Below are positions 7,915-16,199 of a DNA stretch of 64,000 bases, one piece after another. The stretch is from Miltoncostaea oceani. GTDB lineage: Bacteria; Actinomycetota; Thermoleophilia; Miltoncostaeales; Miltoncostaeaceae. The stretch lies in the NCBI RefSeq assembly GCF_018141545.1, contig NZ_CP064356.1, positions 1,687,001 to 1,751,000 on the forward strand, given 5' to 3'. A program made the position numbers and the translations under genes. The notes beneath the pieces are model-generated. The model worked only from the letters and a program-made list of their open reading frames with translations. It was not told where the DNA came from and ran no database searches. Within the stretch, counting starts at the first letter, position 1. The number at the start of each line of letters is the position of its first letter.

Positions 7915-9299
7915 GTGTGACTGAAGCCGCCGTCCCGGATGGATGACGGCCGGCGCTCGGGTTCCCGGGCGAACCGGTCGAGCACCTCCGCGACGTCGGC
8001 CAGCAGCAGGTCCGACAGGTCACGGCTGAGTCCGTGTCGCACCACGATCCGGCAGATCGCCATGTCCTCGAGGTTCGCCGGGAGCGTGTAGGCGGGCACC
8101 TGCCAGCCCGAGCGCCTCAGCGAATCCGAGAACTCGAAGAGCGTGAAGTTGGCATCGTCCTCCAGCGACCAGGAGAGGAGCGGTAGGTCCGTGCCCCGCG
8201 TGATCATCCGGAACGGCCCCATCCGCTCGAGCTCGTCGGCGAGGTGCAGGGCGACGTCCTGGGCCTCCTGCTGGATGCGCCCGTAGCCGGCGCGACCCAG
8301 GCGGAGGAAGTTGTAGTACTGCGCGACGACCTGGCTGCCGGGGCGGGAGAAGTTGATGGCGAACGTGGGCATCTCGCCACCGAGGTAGTTGACGCGGAAG
8401 ATGAGCTCCTCCGGCAGGTCCTCGGTGTCGCGCCAGACGATCCAGCCGACGCCGAGGGGCGCGAGGCCGTACTTGTGGCCCGAGGCGTTGATCGACTTCA
8501 CCCTCGGGAGCCGGAAGTCCCAGAGCAGGTCGCGCTGGATGAACGGCGCCACGAACCCGCCGCTCGCCGCGTCGACGTGGATCGGGATGTCGAGGCCCGT
8601 GTCGCGTTGCGGGGCGTCGAGAGCGTCGCTCATCGCGGCGATGGGCTCGTACTCGCCGGTGAAGGTCGAGCCGAGGACGCCCACGACCCCGATCGTGTTC
8701 TCGTCGCACTGCGCCACGGCGCCGGCCGCGTCCATCGCGTAACGCCCCTCCTCCAGCGGTACGAGGCGCTGCTCGACGTCCCAGTAGCGGGCGAACTTGT
8801 GCCAGCACACCTGGACGTTCACGCCCATGACGATGTTCGGCGCGTCGGCCGGCCGGCCGGCAGCCCGGCGGCGCTCGCGCCACCTGCGCTGCAGGGCCAT
8901 GCCCCCGAGCATGCACGCCTCACTCGACCCGGTCGTCGAGGTGCCGATGGCGTTCGTCGCGTCCGGGGAGTTCCAGAGGTCGGCGAGGATGTTGACGCAC
9001 CTCTGCTCGATCTCCGCGGTCTGCGGATACTCGTCCTTGTCGATCATGTTCTTGTCGCAGGTCTCGGCCATCAGCAGCCGTACCTCGGGATCGACCAGGG
9101 TCTGGGTGAAGGTCGCGAGGTTCAGGCGGGAGTTGCCCTCGACCATCAGCTCGTCGCTGATCAGCGCATGGGCGTGGCGCGGGTCCCACTCCCCTTCCGG
9201 GATGCGGTACTTCGGGACCTTCTGCGAGGAGTCGGACGAGGGGTAGAGGAGGCTGTGGGCCGCGGCCTCGTCGCTCGTCTTGACGCTGTGGACGGCCAT
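7911..9299 (-). CDS. gadB: Glutamate decarboxylase (PLP-dependent)
   Basis: A 462-residue group II decarboxylase that turns glutamate into GABA and CO2, using up one proton. Seen: HVDAASGGFVAPF with the PLP-binding aspartate, and SINASGHKYGLAPLG with the Schiff-base lysine at residue 276, the same number as in E. coli GadB. The N-terminal helix region and the last residues FSHT, with a penultimate histidine, also match the E. coli enzyme, where that histidine closes the active site at neutral pH. The start at MAVHSV follows GGGAGGAAC; an upstream in-frame start is less likely. No glutamate/GABA antiporter gene is present; the next gene downstream encodes a membrane protein of another type. 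Confidence 0.95.
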   Translation of the reverse strand: MAVHSVKTSDEAAAHSLLYPSSDSSQKVPKYRIPEGEWDPRHAHALISDELMVEGNSRLNLATFTQTLVDPEVRLLMAETCDKNMIDKDEYPQTAEIEQRCVNILADLWNSPDATNAIGTSTTGSSEACMLGGMALQRRWRERRRAAGRPADAPNIVMGVNVQVCWHKFARYWDVEQRLVPLEEGRYAMDAAGAVAQCDENTIGVVGVLGSTFTGEYEPIAAMSDALDAPQRDTGLDIPIHVDAASGGFVAPFIQRDLLWDFRLPRVKSINASGHKYGLAPLGVGWIVWRDTEDLPEELIFRVNYLGGEMPTFAINFSRPGSQVVAQYYNFLRLGRAGYGRIQQEAQDVALHLADELERMGPFRMITRGTDLPLLSWSLEDDANFTLFEFSDSLRRSGWQVPAYTLPANLEDMAICRIVVRHGLSRDLSDLLLADVAEVLDRFAREPERRPSSIRDGGFSHT

Positions 9300-9357
9300 C
9301 GTTCCTCCCGGTGGTGCTCGGCGTCCCCCATTCGACGTCGAGCGGCCCCGGGCGCGA

Positions 9358-9376
9358 ATCGTCCCGAAGGGACGAT
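9358..9376. promoter_or_regulatory. Inverted repeat upstream of gadB
   Basis: ATCGTCCC-GAA-GGGACGAT, eight perfect pairs with a three-base loop, lies 59-77 bases before the gadB start and 92 bases after the stop of the SRPBCC gene. It could end that transcript or be a binding site controlling gadB; sequence alone does not decide. Confidence 0.4.
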
Positions 9377-9467
9377 CGTCGGGCCGGCCAGTCGAGCGAC
9401 GCACCCCGGAGGGAGGACGGCGGCGGACCTCGCCCCCCGGGGCGACGACGGCGCGCCGTGGGACCCT

Positions 9468-10322
9468 CTACCCCGTGCCCCCTCCGCGCTCCGCGTCCGC
9501 GATCTCGGGGGTCGGCGACGGGACGCCCGGAGCGAGCCCCGCGTCCCCCAGGGCCTGCAGCTCCGGGATCGGCGGGGGCAGGGCGTGGCGTGCGCGCGCC
9601 GCGGCCCGCCGCCCCCGCCACTCCGAGGGATCCTCGAAATGGCGGCGCGCCGCGTCGAGGAGCTCCGGGCCGGGCTCGACCCCCGGCTCCACCCGCGGCG
9701 CGCCCGGGACGATCTCGGCGGGGTAGGGGATGCGCATCCCGAGCGCGGCCTCCGCGACGGGGATCGGGGGGATCGGCACGAGGTACGCCGCGCCGTCCCC
9801 GGCGTCACCGACCGCGAGGGAGGTGATCGCGTGCTCGTCCAGGTCGAGGTGGAGGTCCCGGACGGCGCCGACGGGCTCGCCGATGGAGTCGGTCACGGGG
9901 TGATCGAACGCGGCGGCGAGCGAGACGATCGACCGTGTGCCGGGCACGCGGGGCGCGTCGTCCACGAGGGCCCCGAGCCGGTCCAGGTCGGCGGTCGGGT
10001 CGCCACCGGCCCCGAGGTCGTGGTCGAGCCTGAGGGTCACGCGGGTCCGCTCCCTGCCCGTCCGCTCCAGGGTGAGGAGGCCGGTGTGGAGGGGTTCGCC
10101 CCGGGAGGTCCAGCCCACCGAGACGTCCGTCACGACCTCGGTGAGCACCGCGGGCCAGGTGCGCCCGTCCGCCGTCGTGAACGTGAGGGACGTCTCGTCC
10201 CGCCGCCGGACCGTCTCGACGCCTCGGAGGAACACCGGCCAGTTCGCCGGGTCCCGGATGACCGCGAACGCGCGGGCGGCGGGTGCGGCGACCTCGGTGG
10301 ACCGTTCGTGGAAGGTGATCAT
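9468..10322 (-). CDS. SRPBCC-domain protein fused to a PRC-barrel
   Basis: A 284-residue soluble protein. Residues 1-120 fit the SRPBCC (START-like) helix-grip fold typical of polyketide-cyclase/ligand-binding proteins: it starts ITFHERSTEVAAPAARAFAV, then RDPANWPVFLRGVETV. Residues about 150-205 fit a PRC-barrel: DSIGEPVGAVRDLHLDLDE followed by GAAYLVPIPPIPV. The C-terminal 60 residues are charged and probably loose. SRPBCC proteins bind hydrophobic ligands and PRC-barrels bind partner proteins, so an adaptor role is possible, but no specific function can be claimed. It is transcribed towards gadB, 168 bases away. Confidence 0.7.
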   Translation of the reverse strand: MITFHERSTEVAAPAARAFAVIRDPANWPVFLRGVETVRRRDETSLTFTTADGRTWPAVLTEVVTDVSVGWTSRGEPLHTGLLTLERTGRERTRVTLRLDHDLGAGGDPTADLDRLGALVDDAPRVPGTRSIVSLAAAFDHPVTDSIGEPVGAVRDLHLDLDEHAITSLAVGDAGDGAAYLVPIPPIPVAEAALGMRIPYPAEIVPGAPRVEPGVEPGPELLDAARRHFEDPSEWRGRRAAARARHALPPPIPELQALGDAGLAPGVPSPTPEIADAERGGGTG

Positions 10323-10517
10323 CCGACGAGTATCCGCGGCGACCCCCGGCGGGCGAAGGTGTCCGGGTCCGCCGGGGTCCGGTCACCCGCCACGCGGCGG
10401 GCGACGCGCGCGCACGGGTAACGGGGAGGCGGGGGGTCGCCGAGCGGGCCCGTCGGCTGCGAACAGTCCAGGTGCGGGCCTCGACGGCCGGGGGGCGGGC
10501 GCCCCGGCGCGGCCTCG

Positions 10518-10523
10518 TACGGT
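10518..10523 (+). promoter_or_regulatory. -10 box of the lysyl-oxidase-like gene
   Basis: TACGGT ends 6 bases before the ATG, which fits a leaderless transcript. The 207-base gap also serves the divergent SRPBCC gene; nothing else is recognisable in it. Confidence 0.4.
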
Positions 10524-10529
10524 CTCCCG

Positions 10530-12551
10530 ATGCCCTCCATCCGTCGCACCGCCACCGTCCTCGGCACCGTCGCGGGACTCGCCGCGGGCCTGCCCGCCGC
10601 CGCCACCGCCGCGCTCCCCGACCTGGTCTCCGAGCCCCCGGGGCCCGCCTACGTCGAGGAGTACCGCGACGGGCGCCTCCTGCTCCGCTTCGACGGCTTC
10701 GTCACCAACCGCGCCGGCGTCGGCCCCCTCGAGATCCGCGCGAGCGATCCCGACCCCGCCGGGCTGATGCGGAGCATCCGCCAGTTCCGCGACGTGACCT
10801 CGCCGGGCGTCGGCGGGTCCCCTGTGCCCGCCCCGGGTGGACGGGCGCCGACCGTCGTCTTCGAGGGGAACGACGACCACAATCACTTCCACCTCAAGGC
10901 GGCCGCCGAGTACACCCTGTGGACCGCCGACGGGCGGGCCCAGGTCGCGGTCGCGCAGAAGACCGAGGCGGGCTTCTGCATCGAGGACAGCGACCCGTCG
11001 GGCGGCGCGTACAGCGTCGGCACCCACAACTTCTGCTGGCAGGACCGCGACACCAACGGCCAGTCGACGCTGGTGATGGGGATCTCGTCGGGCTTCCGCG
11101 ACGTCTACACGTCCGGTCTCTCGTACCAGTGGATCGACATCTCCGACGTCCCCCCGGGCCGTTACCGCCTCGGCGCACGCGTCGACCCGGGCGACGTCCT
11201 CGCCGAGTCCGACGAGGCCAACAACGGATACGCCTTCCGGGACGCCGTCGTCCCTGGGCACCAGGCGCAGCCCGTCACCGTGGCGCGCTCCACCGGCGAC
11301 CCGGTGGAGGTCGACCTCCGCGCGGCGAGCTTCGGCGATTTCGGTTCGCGGCGGTACCGCATCGTCACGGCCCCCGCGCACGGGACCCTCGACCGCGCCG
11401 TCGGCGACGAGATCGCCGGATCCGTGGTCACGTACACCCCCGATCCGGGGTGGCGCGGCTCGGACGCGTTCACCTACGTCGCGGTCGACACGTCCAGCCG
11501 GTACCCGCGGACGCCGACCCCCGCCGTCGCGACCCTCGCGGGCGAGGACGTCCTCGTGACCGTCGGCGGGGGCCCCGCGCAGCTCGTCGCCGGGCTCGGC
11601 GCGCAGCTGACCGCGACGGTCGCGAACGGGTCCGGCGGCGTGACGTGGGCCGTCGACGGCGTCCGCGGCGGGTCGCCGGCCTCGGGCACGATCACCGCCG
11701 ACGGGTTGTACGTGGCGCCGTCCGCGCCGCCGCCCGGGGGCGCCGTCACGGTCCGCGCGACGAGCGTCGCCGACCCGGCCGCATGGGCGGAGATCGCGAT
11801 CCGCATCGTCGGCGCCCCCGCCGTCGCGGCCGCCCCCGCCGCGGCCTGCGTCGAGGTGCCGGCACGCCGGGAGTCGACGGGTGGGGGGACGGTCCGGCGG
11901 TCCGCCGCGCAGCTCCTCATCAACCAGCGCATCTCCCAGGCGGCCGTCCGGCGCGCGAACGCCATCGCGGCGTGGCTCGACGCCGGCGTCGAGGGGCGCG
12001 ACCTCTGCGGGGGCGCGATCGGCGCCCGCGAGCTCGGCCCCGGCGTCGTCTCCGGCCCGCCCGACCGCCCGAACGACCTGTCGGTCGCGTCGCCCCGCCC
12101 GCTCGTGGTGCCCCCGGCGTCGCGTCCGTCGGGCGGGCGCGTCACCCTGACCGGACGTCAGCTCCTGATCAACCAGCGGGTCTCCCAGGCCGCCATCCGC
12201 CGCCTCAACGGACTCCGGCAGCGGCTGGCGTCCGGGCTCACCGGGGGCGACCTCGCCCCGGGGACCGTCACCGCCGGGACCCTGGCGACCGACGTCCGCA
12301 TCCTCGCGGCGGACACCTCGATCGCCCGGCCCCCGGCGAGCCGGACGGTGATCGCGGCCCGCGTGGCCCCGGCCCGGGCGGCCGCCCTGCCGATCACCGC
12401 ACGGCAGTTCCGCACGAACCAGCGGATCGCGCAGGCGGCGGTCCGGCGCTCCAACGCCCTGGCCGACGAGCTGGCCGCGGGCCTCACGGGGCGTCACATC
12501 GCCGACGGCTCGGTGGTCGCGGTCAACCTCGCCCCCGCGCTCCGGCGGTGA
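10530..12551 (+). CDS. Secreted lysyl-oxidase-like protein with C-terminal repeats
   Basis: A 673-residue exported protein. Residues 1-28 are a signal peptide ending ATAALPD. Residues 30-245 match bacterial lysyl-oxidase-like domains: NDDHNHFHLKAAAEYTL has the copper-binding H-x-H-x-H at 117-121, and THNFCWQDRDT and YQWIDISDVPPGRYRL follow as in the family. Residues 275-325 look like a cadherin-like repeat (TYTPDPGWRGSDAFTYV), and 345-428 like a bacterial Ig fold. Then come three copies of a unit of about 50 residues at 457-505, 540-590 and 621-671, each beginning QLLINQRISQAAVRR or a close variant. Enzymatic oxidation of lysine is unproven for bacterial members. A hairpin terminator follows. 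Confidence 0.82.
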   Translation: MPSIRRTATVLGTVAGLAAGLPAAATAALPDLVSEPPGPAYVEEYRDGRLLLRFDGFVTNRAGVGPLEIRASDPDPAGLMRSIRQFRDVTSPGVGGSPVPAPGGRAPTVVFEGNDDHNHFHLKAAAEYTLWTADGRAQVAVAQKTEAGFCIEDSDPSGGAYSVGTHNFCWQDRDTNGQSTLVMGISSGFRDVYTSGLSYQWIDISDVPPGRYRLGARVDPGDVLAESDEANNGYAFRDAVVPGHQAQPVTVARSTGDPVEVDLRAASFGDFGSRRYRIVTAPAHGTLDRAVGDEIAGSVVTYTPDPGWRGSDAFTYVAVDTSSRYPRTPTPAVATLAGEDVLVTVGGGPAQLVAGLGAQLTATVANGSGGVTWAVDGVRGGSPASGTITADGLYVAPSAPPPGGAVTVRATSVADPAAWAEIAIRIVGAPAVAAAPAAACVEVPARRESTGGGTVRRSAAQLLINQRISQAAVRRANAIAAWLDAGVEGRDLCGGAIGARELGPGVVSGPPDRPNDLSVASPRPLVVPPASRPSGGRVTLTGRQLLINQRVSQAAIRRLNGLRQRLASGLTGGDLAPGTVTAGTLATDVRILAADTSIARPPASRTVIAARVAPARAAALPITARQFRTNQRIAQAAVRRSNALADELAAGLTGRHIADGSVVAVNLAPALRR

Positions 12552-12559
12552 CCACCCGG

Positions 12560-12593
12560 CCCACCCGTGCGGCGCCACACGCCGCCGGGTGGG
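12560..12593. terminator. Hairpin between convergent genes
   Basis: Arms CCCACCCG and CGGGTGGG outside, GCGGCG and CGCCGC inside, one unpaired T and a five-base loop CCACA. It lies 8 bases after the lysyl-oxidase-like stop and 33 bases from the DUF2254 stop, so it can end both transcripts. Confidence 0.65.
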
Positions 12594-12626
12594 ACGCCGT
12601 CCGCACCGGCCGGCGGCCCCGCGGCC

Positions 12627-13946
12627 TCAGGACGGCGCCAGCCGCGCCGCGGCGTGCTCGACGCGCTCCCGGTCGGCGGGATCCGGCAGGGCGCGGCGCG
12701 CGCCGTCGCGCACGGCGACGGCGCGGGCGCGGAGCGCCGCGAGCCGGTCGGGGCTCCGCGTCGCCGCGGCGACGCGGCCGAGGGCGTCGAGGAGGACGAG
12801 CATGGTCGCGGTGTCGGCCTGGGACTCGGCCGCGCGCACGTACTGGTCGAAGGCGACGCCGACCAGGTCCTCCCAGCCGGGCCGCGGCCGGACGACGACC
12901 GTCCGTCCGTCGTCGTCGACGAGCGCGACGCCCAGTCCGCGGTCGGCGACCCGGCGCAGCAGGTCCGCCGTCCGGAGGATCGCCTCCTCCGCCGTGGTCG
13001 GGTCGTTGACGCTCGGCGAGAGGGCCCGCAGGCCCACGTCCGTGAGCTGGCGGATGCCGAACGCGACGTCCTGGGTGGTCGTCCTCTGGGTGCCGAGCGC
13101 CACGGCGCCCGCCAACCGCTCGATCTGCTCCGCCGTGGGCGGGGCGCCGCCGTGCATCCGGACGACCGGCTCCCCCTCGGCGACGAAGTCGCCGGGCGCC
13201 GGTGCGACCTCGGCCGTCCCGCCCGTGGCCGTCGCCACCGCGGCGAGGGCCCGGTCATCCACCCAGCGCACCCTCCCGGTGCGCGTCGCCCGGACCTGCG
13301 CGACCAGCGGCAGGTCGTCCGGGACGGCCGCGCCGTCCCGCGGGGTGATCGACGCGTCCAGGGTCGCGTCGATCACCCCGCGCGTCTCCTCCCAGATGGC
13401 GTCGATGAGCCTCTCGACGCGTATCTCGGAGGCCATGTGGTGGAAGAAGGCGACGAGGAGGCCCAGGACGACGAAGCCGAGCAGGACCGCGACGTTGACG
13501 GTGATCCCGGGCACCTGGTCCTCGCGGACGAGGCGCAACGCGACGATCGCGAAGACGAAGGCCCCGACGAAGCCGCCGATCACCGCCTGGATGACGCGGT
13601 CGCGCATGAACCGGCGCATCGCCCGCGGCGAGTACCCCTGCGCCGTGAGCGCCAGCACCGCCAGGGTGATCGACAGCGTGACGCCGAGGACGGTCATCGT
13701 CGCCGTCGCGAGGGTCGAGAGGACGCTCCGCGCCGCGTCCGCGTTCCCGCTGAAGACCCAGAACGGACGGGCGTCCTCCTCGTCCAGCATCCGGTCGAAC
13801 CGCACCAGGGCCTCGGCCGCGACGGCGGCGAGCACGCCGAGGGCCATCGGCCAGAGCCAGAGGCGCTCGCGGAGCACGTCGAGCGAGCGCCCGAGTCGTC
13901 CCGGGGTCGCGGCGGGGCCGTGCCTGGTCGCGCTCGAGCGGCTCAT
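12627..13946 (-). CDS. DUF2254 membrane protein
   Basis: A 439-residue protein. Residues 25-170 contain four hydrophobic segments (WPMALGVLAAVAAEALVRF, TATMTVLGVTLSITLAVLAL, QAVIGGFVGAFVFAIVALRL, VNVAVLLGFVVLGLLVAFFH); the remainder is soluble. The motifs QGYSPRAMRRFMRDRV and FGIRQLTDVGLRALSPSVNDPTTAEEAI are diagnostic for DUF2254, a family of predicted membrane proteins with a cytoplasmic domain and no proven role. The start at MSRSSATRH was chosen because upstream in-frame residues lack hydrophobic or conserved character and cross the divergent promoter region shared with the ferritin-like gene. Confidence 0.85.
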   Translation of the reverse strand: MSRSSATRHGPAATPGRLGRSLDVLRERLWLWPMALGVLAAVAAEALVRFDRMLDEEDARPFWVFSGNADAARSVLSTLATATMTVLGVTLSITLAVLALTAQGYSPRAMRRFMRDRVIQAVIGGFVGAFVFAIVALRLVREDQVPGITVNVAVLLGFVVLGLLVAFFHHMASEIRVERLIDAIWEETRGVIDATLDASITPRDGAAVPDDLPLVAQVRATRTGRVRWVDDRALAAVATATGGTAEVAPAPGDFVAEGEPVVRMHGGAPPTAEQIERLAGAVALGTQRTTTQDVAFGIRQLTDVGLRALSPSVNDPTTAEEAILRTADLLRRVADRGLGVALVDDDGRTVVVRPRPGWEDLVGVAFDQYVRAAESQADTATMLVLLDALGRVAAATRSPDRLAALRARAVAVRDGARRALPDPADRERVEHAAARLAPS

Positions 13947-14113
13947 CGTGCTCCCCCGTGGTGGACGGCACGCCTCGCCGCGGACCGGCGGAAGGCTACG
14001 CGTCACCGGGCCGCGCACCCCGGTGGCGGGGAGCGCCGGGGCCCCGCGGGTTCGCGGGGAACCGCCGCATGATCCGCGCCGGGGCCGCGTGAGTAGCACC
14101 TGCGACCGATCAT

Positions 14114-14138
14114 GCGACCGCGCCCACGGCGCGGTCGT
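14114..14138 (+). promoter_or_regulatory. Hairpin in the leader of the ferritin-like gene
   Basis: CGACCGCGCC and GGCGCGGTCG pair over ten bases with the loop CAC, ending 17 bases before the ATG and just before the ribosome site GAGAGGA. It would form in the 5' untranslated leader. It may affect stability or translation; no known riboswitch is recognised. Confidence 0.35.
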
Positions 14139-14154
14139 CACCGAGAGGACGCAC

Positions 14155-14862
14155 ATGTCGGACAGAACGCTCGACCTCGACGCCGTCGACCGCGATGGGG
14201 CGATCGCCGAGGCCGCGCACGCGGTGGCCGCCGACCCGCAGCTGGAGGACGCCGCATCGCGCGGCGACACCCGCGCCCAGCTCCTGCGCAAGGCCGCCCT
14301 CGGCGGCAGCGCGCTGGTGGGTGGCGGCCTGCTGCTCGGCGGCCTCAGCGGCACGGCGCTCGGCGCCGACAGCCGTTCCGCCAAGCAGGACGTGGCGATC
14401 CTGAACTACGCCCTCACGCTCGAGTACCTCGAGGCCGAGTTCTACCGCCAGGCCGTCGCGGGGAACGCCCTGTCGGGCGACCTCAAGACGTTCGCGACGA
14501 CCGTCGCGGACCACGAGGCGGCCCACGTGGACTTCCTCCGCAAGGCCCTCGGCTCGGCGGCCGTGGCCTCCCCGACGTTCGACTTCAAGGGCATCCCGGG
14601 GAACGCCGACCGGTTCATCCGCACCGCCGTCGTCCTGGAGGACACGGGCGTCGCGGCGTACGCCGGGCAGAGCTACCGCATCAAGAAGACGGCCTACATC
14701 CTCGTCGCGGCGCAGGTTCTCGCCGTCGAGGCGCGCCACGCGGCGTGGGCGCGGACCTTCCTGCCAAACCGCCTGCCCGCGGAGGACGTCCTGAACGGCC
14801 ACGCGAACATGAAGCAGGTGCTGGACGTCGTCACGGCGACGGGCTTCATCACCTCCTCGTAG
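14155..14862 (+). CDS. Ferritin-like domain protein
   Basis: A 235-residue protein of the Ferritin_2 type. Residues 36-48 (DTRAQLLRKAALG) and the hydrophobic stretch 49-66 look like an export signal or anchor; the basic pair is interrupted, so it is not a textbook twin-arginine motif. The following four-helix bundle has the expected carboxylate/histidine pattern: LTLEYLEAEFYRQAV, TTVADHEAAHVDFLRKAL, RTAVVLEDTGVAAYAGQ and LAVEARHAAWARTFL. These would hold a di-metal site. Function is not known; related proteins are common in Thermoleophilia and have been called stress or dessication related. GAGAGGAC precedes the ATG. Confidence 0.8.
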   Translation: MSDRTLDLDAVDRDGAIAEAAHAVAADPQLEDAASRGDTRAQLLRKAALGGSALVGGGLLLGGLSGTALGADSRSAKQDVAILNYALTLEYLEAEFYRQAVAGNALSGDLKTFATTVADHEAAHVDFLRKALGSAAVASPTFDFKGIPGNADRFIRTAVVLEDTGVAAYAGQSYRIKKTAYILVAAQVLAVEARHAAWARTFLPNRLPAEDVLNGHANMKQVLDVVTATGFITSS

Positions 14863-15006
14863 GGGAGGTGCAGGTCGCCGGCGGTGCCTGCGGACCAGGT
14901 GACGTCGTCCGGAGGTCGCGCGCGCAACGGACTGCGCCGCGACCCGCGGGACCCACCGGACGTCGCCCGCAGGGACCGCCCGGCGGCCGGTGCACGGGCA
15001 CGTGCC

Positions 15007-15032
15007 GGGAGCCCCGCCGCGGCGGGGCTCCC
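15007..15032. terminator. Perfect palindromic hairpin
   Basis: A 26-base perfect palindrome with arms GGGAGCCCCGCCG and CGGCGGGGCTCCC. It stands between the ferritin-like gene and the minus-strand tRNA pair, 15 bases beyond the 3' end of tRNA-Glu, and could end transcripts from both sides. Confidence 0.6.
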
Positions 15033-15047
15033 GTCCTGCTCACCGAG

Positions 15048-15120
15048 TAGCGCATACGGGATTTGAACCCGTGTTACCGCCGTGAGAGGGCGGCGTCCTA
15101 GGCCCCTAGACGAATGCGCC
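15048..15120 (-). tRNA. tRNA-Glu (CTC)
   Basis: A 73-base cloverleaf on the minus strand: acceptor GGCGCAT paired with ATGCGCT (the first pair is G-U), D-arm GTCTAGGGGCCTAGGAC, anticodon stem CCGCC/GGCGG around loop CTCTCAC (anticodon CTC), T-arm ACGGG-TTCAAAT-CCCGT, discriminator A. No CCA is encoded. The D-arm and anticodon arm match other bacterial tRNA-Glu genes closely. Confidence 0.9.
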
Positions 15121-15151
15121 ACGGACCGGCACCGGACCATGGGGGAAGAAG

Positions 15152-15222
15152 CTGGGGGAGGAGGATTCGAACCCCCGCTACCGGGGCCAGAACCCGGCGT
15201 CCTACCGCTAGACGATCCCCCA
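15152..15222 (-). tRNA. tRNA-Gln (CTG)
   Basis: A 71-base cloverleaf on the minus strand: acceptor TGGGGGA with TCCCCCA, D-arm GTCTAGCGGTAGGAC, anticodon stem CCGGG/CCCGG around TTCTGGC (anticodon CTG), four-base variable loop, T-arm GGGGG-TTCGAAT-CCTCC with one G-U pair, discriminator G, no encoded CCA. It lies 31 bases upstream of tRNA-Glu and they are probably cotranscribed. Confidence 0.88.
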
Positions 15223-15266
15223 CCACGGGACGGGCCGACGCGATGGTACCAAACGGCCGGGGGTGC

Positions 15267-16151
15267 TCAACCCGCGGCGGAGCCCGCGACCGCGAGCGCA
15301 CCGCGGGGGCCGGCCATCGCCCCGAGGCCGGGGGCCTGCACGAACGCGGGGTCGGCGTGCTCCGGCAGGCCCGGGTACCCGCCGAGCGCCCGTCCGAGGT
15401 GGGCGCGCACGGCGGGGAGCAGGCCCGGGAGCGACGCGACGCCGCCGCCGATGAGGATCCGCTCCGGGGCGACGGTGTAGACGAGCGCCCGCAGCCCCTG
15501 CGCCAGGTAGTGGGCCTCCAGCTCCACGGCACGGTCGCGGGCGGGGCCCGCGAGGTCCTCCGCCGGTGCGCCCCAGCGCGCCGCGATCGCCGGACCCGCC
15601 GCCATCCCCTCCAGGCAGTCGCCGTGGAACGGGCAGACGCCGGGGAAGTCGTCACCCGGGGCCCGCGGCACCGCCACGTGGCCCGCCTCGGGGTGGACGA
15701 GGCCGTGCAGGGGACGCCCGCCGGCGACGACCCCCACGCCGACGCCGGTGCCGACGGTGACGTAGGCGAACGTCCCGAGACCCCGTGCGGCGCCCCACCG
15801 GCCCTCCGCGAGGGCGGCGCCCGTCACGTCCGTGTCGACCGCCACCGGCACCCCGAAGGCGTCGCGGAGGGGGCCGACGAGGTCGACGCCCGACCAGCCG
15901 GGCTTCGGGGTCGCGAGCAGCCGGCCGTGCCCCGGGCCGGGCCGAAGGTCGAGCGGGCCGAACGCCGCGACGCCGACGGCCTCCATCGGCCCCGCGTCGG
16001 CCGCCATCCCGCGCAGCGCCTCCACGGCGTCCGCCAGGGTCTCGGCGGGCCCGCGCGTCGGGAACCGGCGCTCGGCCAGGACCCGTCCCGCGCCGTCGCC
16101 GACCAGGCAGACGAACTTGGTGCCACCCGCCTCGACTCCCCCGAGGATCAC
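15267..16151 (-). CDS. ROK-family fructokinase
   Basis: A 294-residue sugar kinase. The phosphate-binding start GGVEAGGTKFVCLVGDG is the form typical of bacterial ROK fructokinases, and GHVAVPRAPGDD plus CPFHGDCLEG gives the ROK zinc-binding cluster. The catalytic aspartate is in VAVDTDVTGAALAEG. It would phosphorylate fructose to fructose 6-phosphate in the cytoplasm. The neighbouring divergent operon encodes GH32-like and GH68 enzymes, which release fructose from sucrose or fructans, supporting fructose rather than glucose as the substrate. GTG at 16151 is used as the start; only 48 bases separate it from the divergent gene. Confidence 0.88.
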   Translation of the reverse strand: MILGGVEAGGTKFVCLVGDGAGRVLAERRFPTRGPAETLADAVEALRGMAADAGPMEAVGVAAFGPLDLRPGPGHGRLLATPKPGWSGVDLVGPLRDAFGVPVAVDTDVTGAALAEGRWGAARGLGTFAYVTVGTGVGVGVVAGGRPLHGLVHPEAGHVAVPRAPGDDFPGVCPFHGDCLEGMAAGPAIAARWGAPAEDLAGPARDRAVELEAHYLAQGLRALVYTVAPERILIGGGVASLPGLLPAVRAHLGRALGGYPGLPEHADPAFVQAPGLGAMAGPRGALAVAGSAAG

Positions 16152-16187
16152 GGCCGCAGGATGACAGCAACGGGCGGGCGTCGCGGC

Positions 16188-16193
16188 TAGTGT
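16188..16193 (+). promoter_or_regulatory. -10 box of the fructoside hydrolase operon
   Basis: TAGTGT ends 6 bases before the ATG of the first hydrolase gene, again indicating a leaderless message. The whole divergent promoter region shared with the fructokinase gene is 48 bases. Confidence 0.45.
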
Positions 16194-16199
16194 CCCTCC

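Noticed and set aside
10383-12578. A 731-codon frame opposite the lysyl-oxidase-like gene
   Set aside because: Shadow frame: repetitive arginine/aspartate/glycine composition; the other strand has a signal peptide, H-x-H-x-H and repeats.
15048-15222. tRNA pair as an integration site
   Set aside because: No integrase gene and no repeated tRNA 3' end was noticed within the window.
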